Assembly: GCA_041179245.1 (NCBI GenBank)
Contig: JBEGTT010000115.1
Span: 1-9,625 of the forward strand
Reading direction: 5' to 3'
Length of the DNA: 9,625 bases
Source: JBEGTT01 sp041179245
GTDB lineage: Bacteria; Pseudomonadota; Gammaproteobacteria; Burkholderiales; Rhodocyclaceae
The position numbers were made by a program, and so were the translations under genes. The stretch's first letter is position 1. Every line of letters begins with the position of its first letter. Positions 1 to 6,286 of this stretch are shown here, one piece after another. The notes under the pieces were generated by a model, which was not told the origin of the DNA, searched no databases, and was given only the letters and a program-made list of their open reading frames with translations.

Positions 1-300
1 AGAACACAGGCAGACATTATTTTGTTGTCAGAAAATTTGGCCCATTTGGCCCAAGGAATTGAGCGGGCACGTTTTTCTTTGAGAGTGATTAAGCAGAATT
101 TATGGTGGTCGTTTGCCTACAATCTTATTGCACTACCCTTGGCGATGGTCGGTTGGGTTACCCCGTGGCTTGCCGGTGTTGGTATGTCGCTGAGTTCTCT
201 GTTGGTGGTGCTGAACTCTTTACGCATTCAGCGGGTTAAGCGTACTCAAATAGTTCAAAGTACCCAAGGTGCTGAACGGGAGAAGCTGTCATGGAAGTAA
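1..300 (+). CDS. ccoI: Copper-translocating P-type ATPase, C-terminal part (CcoI/FixI-like)
   Basis: Only the last 99 residues are present; the gene enters from the left edge, so the start is not visible. The frame opens with an A-D-I-I-L-L-S segment, which matches the end of the P-domain of heavy-metal (P1B) ATPases just before the last membrane helices. Two hydrophobic segments follow (about residues 38-55 and 57-76). The second contains M-S-L-S-S-L-L-V-V-L-N-S-L-R, the conserved last helix of copper P1B-ATPases, whose Met and Ser residues help form the metal site. A short basic tail follows. The catalytic DKTG and the N-terminal metal-binding domain lie outside the window. In the family, CcoI moves copper across the inner membrane for assembly of the cbb3 oxidase Cu-B centre. 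The assignment to CcoI rather than a generic CopA rests on the overlapping ccoS. The family call is firm; the CcoI subtype is likely. Confidence 0.85.
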   Translation, partial: RTQADIILLSENLAHLAQGIERARFSLRVIKQNLWWSFAYNLIALPLAMVGWVTPWLAGVGMSLSSLLVVLNSLRIQRVKRTQIVQSTQGAEREKLSWK

Positions 301-464
301 TTTTTTTATTGATACCGATTTCGATACTGCTTGTTTTTGGTATTGCCATTAGTTTTTGGTGGTCCGTCCGAGGTGGTCAGTTTGACGATCTGGAAGGGCC
401 GGGTTTCAAAATTCTGATGGATGATGACCGCCCTGAAAACATCAAATCGGGGCACACCGAATAA
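291..464 (+). CDS. ccoS: cbb3-type cytochrome oxidase assembly protein CcoS
   Basis: This is a 57-residue single-span membrane protein. Residues 2-23 form one hydrophobic helix (V-I-F-L-L-I-P-I-S-I-L-L-V-F-G-I). A short soluble tail carries the CcoS signature W-S-V-R-G-G-Q-F-D-D-L-E-G-P, followed by F-K-I-L-M-D-D-D. Length and motif fit the family. In studied species CcoS is needed for heme and copper cofactor insertion into the cbb3 terminal oxidase, the high-affinity enzyme used at low oxygen. The ATG overlaps the last 10 bases of the upstream ATPase, so translation is probably coupled. No fnr-like gene follows, although one often does elsewhere; the next gene is folE2 on the other strand, with only 4 bases between the two stop codons. 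Confidence 0.93.
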   Translation: MEVIFLLIPISILLVFGIAISFWWSVRGGQFDDLEGPGFKILMDDDRPENIKSGHTE

Positions 465-468
465 GGGT

Positions 469-1266
469 TTAGTCGTTGATGCTTTTTTCAATCAGCGCGT
501 AGGCGGAATGGTTGTGGATCGATTCAAAATTCTCAGATTCCACGACATAAGACAACACCCGTGATTCAGCATTTAGCCGGGCGGCAACGTCACGCACCAT
601 ATCTTCAACAAACTTAGGATTGTCGTAAGCGCGTTCAGTAACGAATTTCTCATCAGGGCGCTTGAGTAGGCCGAACAATTCACAAGAAGCTTCTTTTTCA
701 ACCAGCGCAACGATTTCTTCAATCCACATGAATTCACGTGTCCGCACGGTCACGGTGACGTGAGAACGCTGGTTGTGTGCGCCGTAGTCGGAAATTTTCT
801 TGGAACAAGGGCAAAGGCTAGTCACGGGAACAACCACTTTAATACGGGTAACGATTTCGCCGTGGCAGATGTCACCGAGTAGGGTGACTTCGTAATCCAG
901 TAGGCTTTGTACGCCGGATACGGGGGCTGTTTTGTTGATGAAATAAGGAAAACTCATCTCGATATGGCCAGTTTTCGCTTCCAGACGCTCCACCATGTCG
1001 CGCATCATCGTCGGAAAATTTTCCACCGAGATTTCGCGTTCCTGACTATTCAAGATTTCCACAAAGCGGCTCATGTGGGTGCCCTTGAAATTGTGGGGCA
1101 AACCGACGTACATATTGAACATCGCAATCGTGTGCTGGATACCGACAGAGCGATCCTTGACCTTAATCGGATGGCGGATCGACTTGATACCCACCTTGTT
1201 GATGGCTATTTGCCGGGTATCTTCTGAATTTTGTACGTCTGCAATGGGGGTTTGTGTCATGTTCAT
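469..1266 (-). CDS. folE2: GTP cyclohydrolase I, FolE2 type
   Basis: FolE2 (COG1469) converts GTP to 7,8-dihydroneopterin triphosphate, the first step of folate synthesis and of 7-deazaguanine (queuosine) synthesis. The 265-residue length is normal for the family. The signature is at residues 150-168: S-L-C-P-C-S-K-K-I-S followed by Y-G-A-H-N-Q-R-S. It holds the catalytic or metal-binding cysteine (Cys154 in C-P-C-S-K) and a histidine (His164). FolE2 is unrelated in sequence to the zinc enzyme FolE and can work with other divalent metals, so it is often used under zinc limitation. Two starts are possible, at 1266 and 1260 (M-N-M-T-Q). An AAGAGAA stretch sits at good distance before 1266, so I chose that one. 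It is the last gene of an ispA-dxs-folE2 operon, 26 bases after dxs. I see no Zur-like operator, and the gene appears to depend on the shared upstream promoter. Confidence 0.95.
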   Translation of the reverse strand: MNMTQTPIADVQNSEDTRQIAINKVGIKSIRHPIKVKDRSVGIQHTIAMFNMYVGLPHNFKGTHMSRFVEILNSQEREISVENFPTMMRDMVERLEAKTGHIEMSFPYFINKTAPVSGVQSLLDYEVTLLGDICHGEIVTRIKVVVPVTSLCPCSKKISDYGAHNQRSHVTVTVRTREFMWIEEIVALVEKEASCELFGLLKRPDEKFVTERAYDNPKFVEDMVRDVAARLNAESRVLSYVVESENFESIHNHSAYALIEKSIND

Positions 1267-1292
1267 GAGTTCTCTTTTGACTGCTCTTTAGC

Positions 1293-3200
1293 CTACGCTT
1301 TGGCCTGATGGGCAAGAATCTGACGCACGATGCCATCAGTGTCTAATCCCAATTCAGCCAGCAACTGAAGTTGTTCGCCGTGGTCAATAAAGCGGTCTGG
1401 TAGGCCCAGACGTAAGAGGTGAACTGCACCCGTTACCTCCGATTTTTCCTCCAGCACTCGGGCTATTTCAGCGCCAGCCCCACCAATCACAGCATTCTCT
1501 TCGATGCTCACCAGCAGGGAATGGTTCCCGGCCAATGACAGAATAAGTTCACGGTCGATGGGTTTGATGAAGCGCATGTTGACCACGGTGGCATCGAGTT
1601 GTTCACCGGCTTTCAGTGCGGGTTCCACCATGCTGCCAAAGGACAAAAGGGCGATACCTTTCCCTTGGCGGAGGATGACGCCCTTACCGACCGGGAGCGT
1701 TGAGAGATCGGTGGCGGGGACGCTTCCGTTACCACTTCCACGTGGGTAACGAACGGCTGACGGGCCATCCAGTGAATAGGCGGTGCTCAGCATTTGGCGG
1801 CACTCAGCTTCATTGGCGGGTGCCATCACCACCATATTCGGAATACAGGTCAGGAAAGACAGATCAAAACAGCCGTGATGGGTGGCACCATCGGCACCGA
1901 CTAGACCACCCCGGTCAATGGCGAATACCACTGGAAGATTTTGCAGGGCGACATCGTGGACCAACTGGTCGTAAGCGCGCTGTAAAAAGGTGGAATAAAT
2001 CGCGACAACCGGTTTTAGGCCTTCGCAGGCGAGTCCCGCTGCAAAAGTGACGGCGTGCTGTTCGGCGATGCCCACGTCAAAGTAACGGGTTGGGTAGTGT
2101 TCTGCAAACTTGATTAAGCCAGAACCTTCGCCCATCGCTGGGGTGATGCCAACCAGACGGGTATCGGCAGCAGCCATGTCGCAAAGCCAGTTGGAAAACA
2201 CTTGGGTGTAACTGAGTTTGCTACTTTTTCCGACACCGCAGGCAATACCGGCCTGCGCATCAAATTTACTCACGCCGTGGTAAAGCACGGGGTCTGCTTC
2301 AGCCAGTTTGTAACCTTGGCCTTTTTTGGTAATCACATGCAGGAACTGCGGGCCTTGGAGTTTTTTAAGGTTTTCCAGCGTTGGAATCAGCGAATCTAAA
2401 TCGTGTCCGTCAATGGGGCCAATGTAGTTGAAACCGAGTTCTTCAAAGAGGGTACCTGGCGCAATCATCCCTTTTACATGCTCTTCAGCACGGCGAGCCA
2501 GTTCCAACAAAGAGGGCGAAAACTCCAGGACTTTTTCGGCACCTTTGCGGGCGGCATTGTAGGTACGGCTGGATAAAAGACGGGCTAGATATTTATTCAG
2601 CGCCCCAACAGGCGGTGAAATCGACATATCGTTATCGTTGAGGATAACCAGCATATTGGCATCGGCTACGCCGGTATTGTTCAGCGCTTCAAACGCCATC
2701 CCCGCAGTCATTGAGCCATCGCCAATAATCGCAACGACTTTGCGATCTTCCCCTTTGAGTTTGGCTGCCTGCGCCATGCCCAGTGCTGCGGAAATAGACG
2801 TCGATGAATGTCCTACACCAAAGGTGTCATAGGGTGATTCGCAACGCTTGGGGAAGCCAGATACGCCGCCCTTCATTCGTAGGCGATCCATCCCTTCACG
2901 CCGTCCAGTGAGGATTTTATGGGTATAACACTGGTGGCCCACATCCCAAACCAGTCGGTCATCCGGGGTGTTGAAAACGGCATGTAATGCCAGTGTGAGT
3001 TCAACCGTGCCTAAATTAGAGGAGAGGTGTCCACCGGTGCGCGACACCGAATCAATCAGGAAGGCTCGCAGCTCATTAGCCAGTTGCTTTAACTGTTTGC
3101 GGTCAAGCCCACGCAGGTCTGCGGGTCTGTTAATCGTGGGCAGCAGAGAAATGGCGGGCGCGTGGTCATGATGATCAACCGGTGAGGTGGTGATTGGCAT
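1293..3200 (-). CDS. dxs: 1-deoxy-D-xylulose-5-phosphate synthase
   Basis: This cytosolic thiamine-diphosphate enzyme condenses pyruvate with glyceraldehyde 3-phosphate to give DXP, the entry point of the MEP isoprenoid pathway and a precursor for thiamine and pyridoxal phosphate. The protein is 635 residues, full length for the family. Visible motifs in order: S-R-T-G-G-H-L-S-S-N-L-G (His58), W-D-V-G-H-Q (85-90), the ThDP/Mg motif G-D-G-S-M-T-A-G at 160-167 with the following asparagines near 188-190, Y-H-G-V-S-K-F-D (His308), G-I-A-E-Q-H-A (377-383, catalytic Glu379), and D-R-G-G-L-V-G-A-D-G with a following H-H-G (about 429-443). The C-terminal transketolase domain is intact. The N-terminus is about nine residues longer than the E. 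coli protein and contains H-H-D-H. The start lies 8 bases after the ispA stop and has no clear Shine-Dalgarno, which suggests translational coupling. No downstream in-frame start fits better. Confidence 0.97.
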   Translation of the reverse strand: MPITTSPVDHHDHAPAISLLPTINRPADLRGLDRKQLKQLANELRAFLIDSVSRTGGHLSSNLGTVELTLALHAVFNTPDDRLVWDVGHQCYTHKILTGRREGMDRLRMKGGVSGFPKRCESPYDTFGVGHSSTSISAALGMAQAAKLKGEDRKVVAIIGDGSMTAGMAFEALNNTGVADANMLVILNDNDMSISPPVGALNKYLARLLSSRTYNAARKGAEKVLEFSPSLLELARRAEEHVKGMIAPGTLFEELGFNYIGPIDGHDLDSLIPTLENLKKLQGPQFLHVITKKGQGYKLAEADPVLYHGVSKFDAQAGIACGVGKSSKLSYTQVFSNWLCDMAAADTRLVGITPAMGEGSGLIKFAEHYPTRYFDVGIAEQHAVTFAAGLACEGLKPVVAIYSTFLQRAYDQLVHDVALQNLPVVFAIDRGGLVGADGATHHGCFDLSFLTCIPNMVVMAPANEAECRQMLSTAYSLDGPSAVRYPRGSGNGSVPATDLSTLPVGKGVILRQGKGIALLSFGSMVEPALKAGEQLDATVVNMRFIKPIDRELILSLAGNHSLLVSIEENAVIGGAGAEIARVLEEKSEVTGAVHLLRLGLPDRFIDHGEQLQLLAELGLDTDGIVRQILAHQAKA

Positions 3201-3208
3201 TCGCGGTA

Positions 3209-4111
3209 TCAGAATTGGCGATGGCAGATGAAATCTGCCAGTTGGGTCAGGCGTTGGGCGCGTTCACCAAGGATGGACAGCGAGTCCAGTGCATCTTCCC
3301 GCAGTGTTTCGGCCAATGTCTTGGCTTGAGACAGGCCAAGCAGTTGCACATAGGTTGGTTTGTCGGCTTGAGCATCTTTGCCAGCGGTTTTACCTAGCGT
3401 TGAGGTTGATGCCGTGCAATCCAAGATGTCATCAATCACTTGGAACAGTAAGCCGATTCGACGGGCGAAATGATCTAAAGCCGTTCGTTCATCCGGCAAT
3501 AAGGCTTTCCCACAAAGCGCGCCTAAAAGCACGGAAGCATGAATCAATGCGCCAGTTTTCATGGTGTGCATCAACTCAAGTTGAGGTTGATCTAATTCTT
3601 GCCCAATGGACTCAAGGTCAATCGCTTGTCCGCCAGCCATGCCACGTGAACCGCTGGCATGCGCTAACAAGCGCACCATCTCCATTTGTTGCATAGGATT
3701 GATGCCAATCGGTGTAGCCAAGGTTTCAAACGCTAGCGTTTGCAGACTGTCACCGACCAGTAAGGCTGTGGGTTCATCATATTCAACATGGCAGGTGGGG
3801 CGTCCGCGACGTAGAACATCATCGTCCATGCAAGGTAGGTCGTCATGTACCAGCGAATAGACGTGGATCATTTCCAGCGCACAGGCCACGGTATCCAGTG
3901 TTGCTGGCGGGGCTTCAGAAACTTCACCGGCAGCAAAAGCGAGCAGAGGGCGGACCCGTTTTCCTCCACCCAACGCGGCATATCGCATGGCGTTATGCAG
4001 GCGATGAGGAATCGTATCGGCAGCAGGTAGCCGACTCGCCAGCGCGGTTTCAGTACGCGACTGGGTAGCGGTCATCCAAGCCTGAAAATCACTGGGGGTT
4101 GAGCTGTTCAT
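3209..4111 (-). CDS. ispA: Short-chain (E)-prenyl diphosphate synthase (farnesyl/geranyl)
   Basis: This enzyme joins isopentenyl diphosphate to dimethylallyl and geranyl diphosphate to make farnesyl diphosphate, which feeds quinones, undecaprenyl carrier and heme O/A. With the ATG at 4111 it has 300 residues, the normal size. Motifs: G-G-G-K-R-V-R-P at 48-55, the first aspartate-rich motif D-D-L-P-C-M-D-D-D at 90-98 preceded by Y-S-L-V-H, G-Q-A-I-D-L-E-S at 161-168, K-T-G near 185, and the second aspartate-rich motif D-D-I-L-D at 227-231. The two-residue-longer first motif is typical of bacterial IspA. The frame stays open up to 4279, but the extra 56 residues look like non-coding translation and cover the predicted promoter, so I reject that start. 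It is first in an operon with dxs (8-base gap) and folE2. xseB, which often precedes ispA in proteobacteria, is absent here. Product length (C15 or C10) cannot be fixed from sequence alone. Confidence 0.94.
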   Translation of the reverse strand: MNSSTPSDFQAWMTATQSRTETALASRLPAADTIPHRLHNAMRYAALGGGKRVRPLLAFAAGEVSEAPPATLDTVACALEMIHVYSLVHDDLPCMDDDVLRRGRPTCHVEYDEPTALLVGDSLQTLAFETLATPIGINPMQQMEMVRLLAHASGSRGMAGGQAIDLESIGQELDQPQLELMHTMKTGALIHASVLLGALCGKALLPDERTALDHFARRIGLLFQVIDDILDCTASTSTLGKTAGKDAQADKPTYVQLLGLSQAKTLAETLREDALDSLSILGERAQRLTQLADFICHRQF

Positions 4112-4170
4112 GGGTATTGCCTGAGTTTGCCACGAGTGCGGTGACAAAAGATGTGAGCGAAAGGGCGGTG

Positions 4171-4200
4171 AAAATACCTTATCTGCGCCGTGTTGGTCAA
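4171..4200 (-). promoter_or_regulatory. Predicted sigma-70 promoter for ispA-dxs-folE2
   Basis: Read on the minus strand, TTGACC (4200-4195) matches the -35 consensus at five of six positions. After an 18-base spacer, TATTTT (4176-4171) matches the -10 at four of six. The predicted start near 4164 would leave a leader of about 50 bases before the ispA ATG at 4111. The call rests on pattern only; a GTATTT reading with a 17-base spacer is an alternative. Confidence 0.4.
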
Positions 4201-4219
4201 ATGAACGGCCGGTAATGGG

Positions 4220-4248
4220 CTGAGAGGCTGGGGAGGGCAGGGTATAAT
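4220..4248 (+). promoter_or_regulatory. Predicted sigma-70 promoter for the Rieske-EamA-bepA operon
   Basis: A perfect -10 hexamer TATAAT lies at 4243-4248. Exactly 17 bases upstream is CTGAGA (4220-4225), which matches the -35 consensus TTGACA at four of six positions. Transcription would start near 4255, giving a leader of about 47 bases before the ATG at 4302. The -35 lies only about 20 bases from the -35 of the divergent ispA promoter, so RNA polymerase or a regulator binding between them could affect both operons. A small palindrome CGGCCG (4206-4211) sits in that gap, but its role is unknown. Confidence 0.6.
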
Positions 4249-4289
4249 CGCGCTCCTTTTGACCCGTGAAGCAATTCACCCAACCCGCT

Positions 4290-4294
4290 GGAGG
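4290..4294 (+). promoter_or_regulatory. Shine-Dalgarno that sets the Rieske oxygenase start
   Basis: GGAGG ends 7 bases before the ATG at 4302, which is ideal spacing. The frame also has a GTG at 4266, but that codon has no such site. The ATG at 4302 is therefore preferred and shortens the protein from 392 to 380 residues. Confidence 0.8.
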
Positions 4295-4301
4295 CCCCGG
4301 A

Positions 4302-5444
4302 ATGTCGGGAAAGTTGGATAACGTTAGCGCATCCCGCCAGGCTCCTGCAGTTTCCCAACTGCCGGTGGACTGGTACTTTGATGAACAGATTCTTCAAGAG
4401 GAGAAGAAGCTGATCTTCGATGCTGGGGCTAGCTACGTTGGGCATGCGTTGATGGCACCCAATGCGGGTGACTATCGCTCGCTGGAATGGGCGGATCACA
4501 GTCATCTGTTGCTGAATGAGCCAAATTCGCAGCCCGATGCGCCGGGGTCTTATTGGCAAATGTCCAATATCTGTCGTCACCGCCAAGCAGTGATGCTGCA
4601 AGGCCAAGGGCAATTGAATGGCACGATCGTCTGCCCGATCCATCGCTGGACCTACGATGTGGCTGGGCAACTGATTGGTGCTCCGCATTTCCCCCAAAAT
4701 CCGTGCCTGAATCTGGAAAAATACCCACTGGAAAACTGGAATGGCCTGTTGTTCAAAGGCCCGCGTTCAGCCAACACCGATTTGGGTGGGATGAATGTTG
4801 CTCGTTCCTTGGACTTCACGGGTTACAAGCTTGATCGTGTTGAGCTGCATAGCTGCAACTACAACTGGAAGACCTTTATTGAGGTGTATCTAGAGGATTA
4901 CCACGTTGCGCCTTACCACCCCGGTTTGGGCAACTTTGTGACCTGTGATGACTTAAGTTGGCAGTTTGGGGATTGGTATTCGGTGCAAAAAGTCGGAATT
5001 ACTTCCTTGTTCAAGGAGTCGACTTCAGCAAGCTACAACCGCTGGCAAAAAGTAGTGCGGGAGTACTACGGGGATCGGGGGCAGACTCCTCCACAAGGTG
5101 CGATCTGGCTAACCTACTACCCCAATGTGATGGTTGAGTGGTATCCCCACGTGCTGGTGGTGTCGACCGTATTGCCGCAGGGCGCAGGTAAGACCATGAA
5201 TGTGGTTGAGTTCTATTACCCTGAAGAAATCGTTAATTTCGAACGCGAATTCATCGAGGCCGAACAAGCGGCTTATATGGAAACGGCGATAGAAGATGAC
5301 GACATCGGCGAACGAATGGACCGTGGGCGCTTAGCATTGTTCAAGCAGGGGCGTAATGAAGTCGGCCCCTACCAAAGCCCGATGGAGGACGGTATGCAAC
5401 ACTTCCATGAGTTTTACCGTCGCATCATGGGCAAACCGGCTTAA
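4302..5444 (+). CDS. Rieske-type aromatic ring-hydroxylating oxygenase, alpha subunit
   Basis: This 380-residue protein has the two-part layout of a Rieske non-heme iron oxygenase large subunit. The Rieske [2Fe-2S] site is C-R-H (Cys91, His93), then 17 residues, then C-P-I-H (Cys111, His114). The catalytic domain has N-W-K at 188-190 and the mononuclear iron motif E-V-Y-L-E-D-Y-H-V-A-P-Y-H, with His201 and His206 as ligands. The third ligand is probably an Asp in the E-D-D-D stretch at 331-334. At the position where classical dioxygenases have the bridging aspartate there is Glu198; glutamate here is also seen in the choline/carnitine oxygenase-like branch. No beta subunit, ferredoxin or reductase gene is in the window, so electron donor and substrate are unknown. 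It is the first gene of an operon with an EamA transporter and a BepA-like protease, and is divergent from ispA-dxs-folE2. The fold is certain; the substrate is not. Confidence 0.9.
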   Translation: MSGKLDNVSASRQAPAVSQLPVDWYFDEQILQEEKKLIFDAGASYVGHALMAPNAGDYRSLEWADHSHLLLNEPNSQPDAPGSYWQMSNICRHRQAVMLQGQGQLNGTIVCPIHRWTYDVAGQLIGAPHFPQNPCLNLEKYPLENWNGLLFKGPRSANTDLGGMNVARSLDFTGYKLDRVELHSCNYNWKTFIEVYLEDYHVAPYHPGLGNFVTCDDLSWQFGDWYSVQKVGITSLFKESTSASYNRWQKVVREYYGDRGQTPPQGAIWLTYYPNVMVEWYPHVLVVSTVLPQGAGKTMNVVEFYYPEEIVNFEREFIEAEQAAYMETAIEDDDIGERMDRGRLALFKQGRNEVGPYQSPMEDGMQHFHEFYRRIMGKPA

Positions 5445-5453
5445 TTCCGCGTA

Positions 5454-6284
5454 ATGCAATCACTCTGGATGCTGGCGGCCAGCCTGCTGTTCGCCAGCAT
5501 GGGTGTTTGCGTCAAATTGGCTTCCGAACACGGATTCAGTGCGGCTGAAATCGTGTTCTACCGCAGTGCCATTTCGGTTTGTTTGATGTTGCCCTTGCTA
5601 TGGTGGAAAGGGATTTCCCTAGCGACTCCGTATTGGCGGTTTCATGTGCAGCGCTCTGTTTCTGGGTTTGTCGCACTCACACTGTATTTTTGGTCGATTA
5701 CCCTGTTGCCGCTAGCCACTGCGGTGACGCTCAATTACACCGCACCCATTTTTTTAGCCGTACTACTGGTATTCGTCAGCCGTGAGCGCTTAAAACCGAT
5801 GATGGGTTTAGCCTTGGTCATCGGCCTAATGGGGGTGGTTGTGTTGTTACATCCGACCTTTCAATCAGATCAGTTATTGGGTGGCATCATTGGTTTGTCG
5901 TCTGGCGTATTAGCGGCGGTGGCCTATTTCAATGTGCGCGAACTGGGGGCCAAAGGTGAACCAGAAGCGCGCATTGTTTTTTATTTTTCAACAATTTCAA
6001 CACTCTGTAGTTTGGGCTGGCTGTGGTTTTCTGAGATTCACTCAGTCACTTTCTTGAACGTCTGGTTACTGTTAGGTGTGGCGGGGTTTGCAACGCTTGC
6101 TCAATTGGCCATGACGAGGGCTTATAAGCGGGGCAAAACGATGTTGTCGGCGAGCCTTGCTTACACCACGGTCATTTTTTCTAGCCTCTACGGCATGTTG
6201 TTTTGGGGTGAGCATTTGGGATTTGATGCGTGGATAGCCATTGGCATGATTGTGTTGTCTGGAATACTCGCGGGGCGGAGGTAG
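5454..6284 (+). CDS. EamA/DMT-superfamily transporter, ten-helix permease
   Basis: The 276-residue protein is almost entirely hydrophobic, with about ten membrane helices in two EamA-type halves (roughly residues 3-132 and 141-274). Family features include F-A-S-M-G-V-C-V-K-L in helix 1, F-Y-R-S-A-I in helix 2, Y-T-A-P-I-F near 95-100 in the first half, and F-W-G-E-H-L-G near the end of the second half. DMT carriers export or import small metabolites such as amino acids, nucleotide sugars or S-adenosylmethionine. Sequence alone does not say which substrate or direction applies here. The ATG follows the Rieske stop by 9 bases without a clear Shine-Dalgarno, which suggests coupled translation. 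Its own last codons contain the ribosome site of the next gene. Being co-transcribed with an oxygenase makes transport of the oxygenase's substrate or product possible, but that is inference. Confidence 0.88.
   Translation: MQSLWMLAASLLFASMGVCVKLASEHGFSAAEIVFYRSAISVCLMLPLLWWKGISLATPYWRFHVQRSVSGFVALTLYFWSITLLPLATAVTLNYTAPIFLAVLLVFVSRERLKPMMGLALVIGLMGVVVLLHPTFQSDQLLGGIIGLSSGVLAAVAYFNVRELGAKGEPEARIVFYFSTISTLCSLGWLWFSEIHSVTFLNVWLLLGVAGFATLAQLAMTRAYKRGKTMLSASLAYTTVIFSSLYGMLFWGEHLGFDAWIAIGMIVLSGILAGRR
6277..6281 (+). promoter_or_regulatory. Shine-Dalgarno that sets the bepA start
   Basis: GGAGG lies 5 bases before the ATG at 6287, inside the last codons of the transporter gene. The frame is open from an ATG at 6230, but that start would put a polar stretch before the signal peptide. 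The ATG at 6287 gives a clean signal peptide and this strong site, so it is preferred. Confidence 0.8.
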
Positions 6285-6286
6285 GG

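Larger units (their letters stand above)
4112..4301. other. Divergent intergenic region
   Basis: These 190 bases separate ispA (minus) from the Rieske gene (plus). They hold one predicted promoter per strand, the Shine-Dalgarno of the Rieske gene, and a small CGGCCG palindrome between the two -35 elements. I see no small gene here. In particular, the roughly 80-codon xseB that often precedes ispA cannot fit in a coding form. Confidence 0.6.

Noticed and set aside
476..495. T-run near the folE2 end as a terminator
   Set aside because: It lies inside the folE2 coding region, and no stable stem precedes it in the right orientation.
907..1227. Open frame on the plus strand within folE2
   Set aside because: It lies fully opposite a well-supported gene and its translation shows no family features; the same holds for other opposite-strand frames across dxs, ispA and flagellin.
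4112..4279. Longer ispA reading frame starting at 4279 on the minus strand
   Set aside because: The extra 56 residues have no resemblance to prenyl synthases, make the protein too long, and cover the predicted minus-strand promoter.
4266..4301. GTG start for the Rieske gene
   Set aside because: There is no ribosome site before it, while the ATG at 4302 has GGAGG at ideal spacing.
6230..6286. Upstream ATG for the M48 protease
   Set aside because: It would overlap the transporter gene and place polar residues before the signal peptide; the ATG at 6287 has a strong ribosome site.
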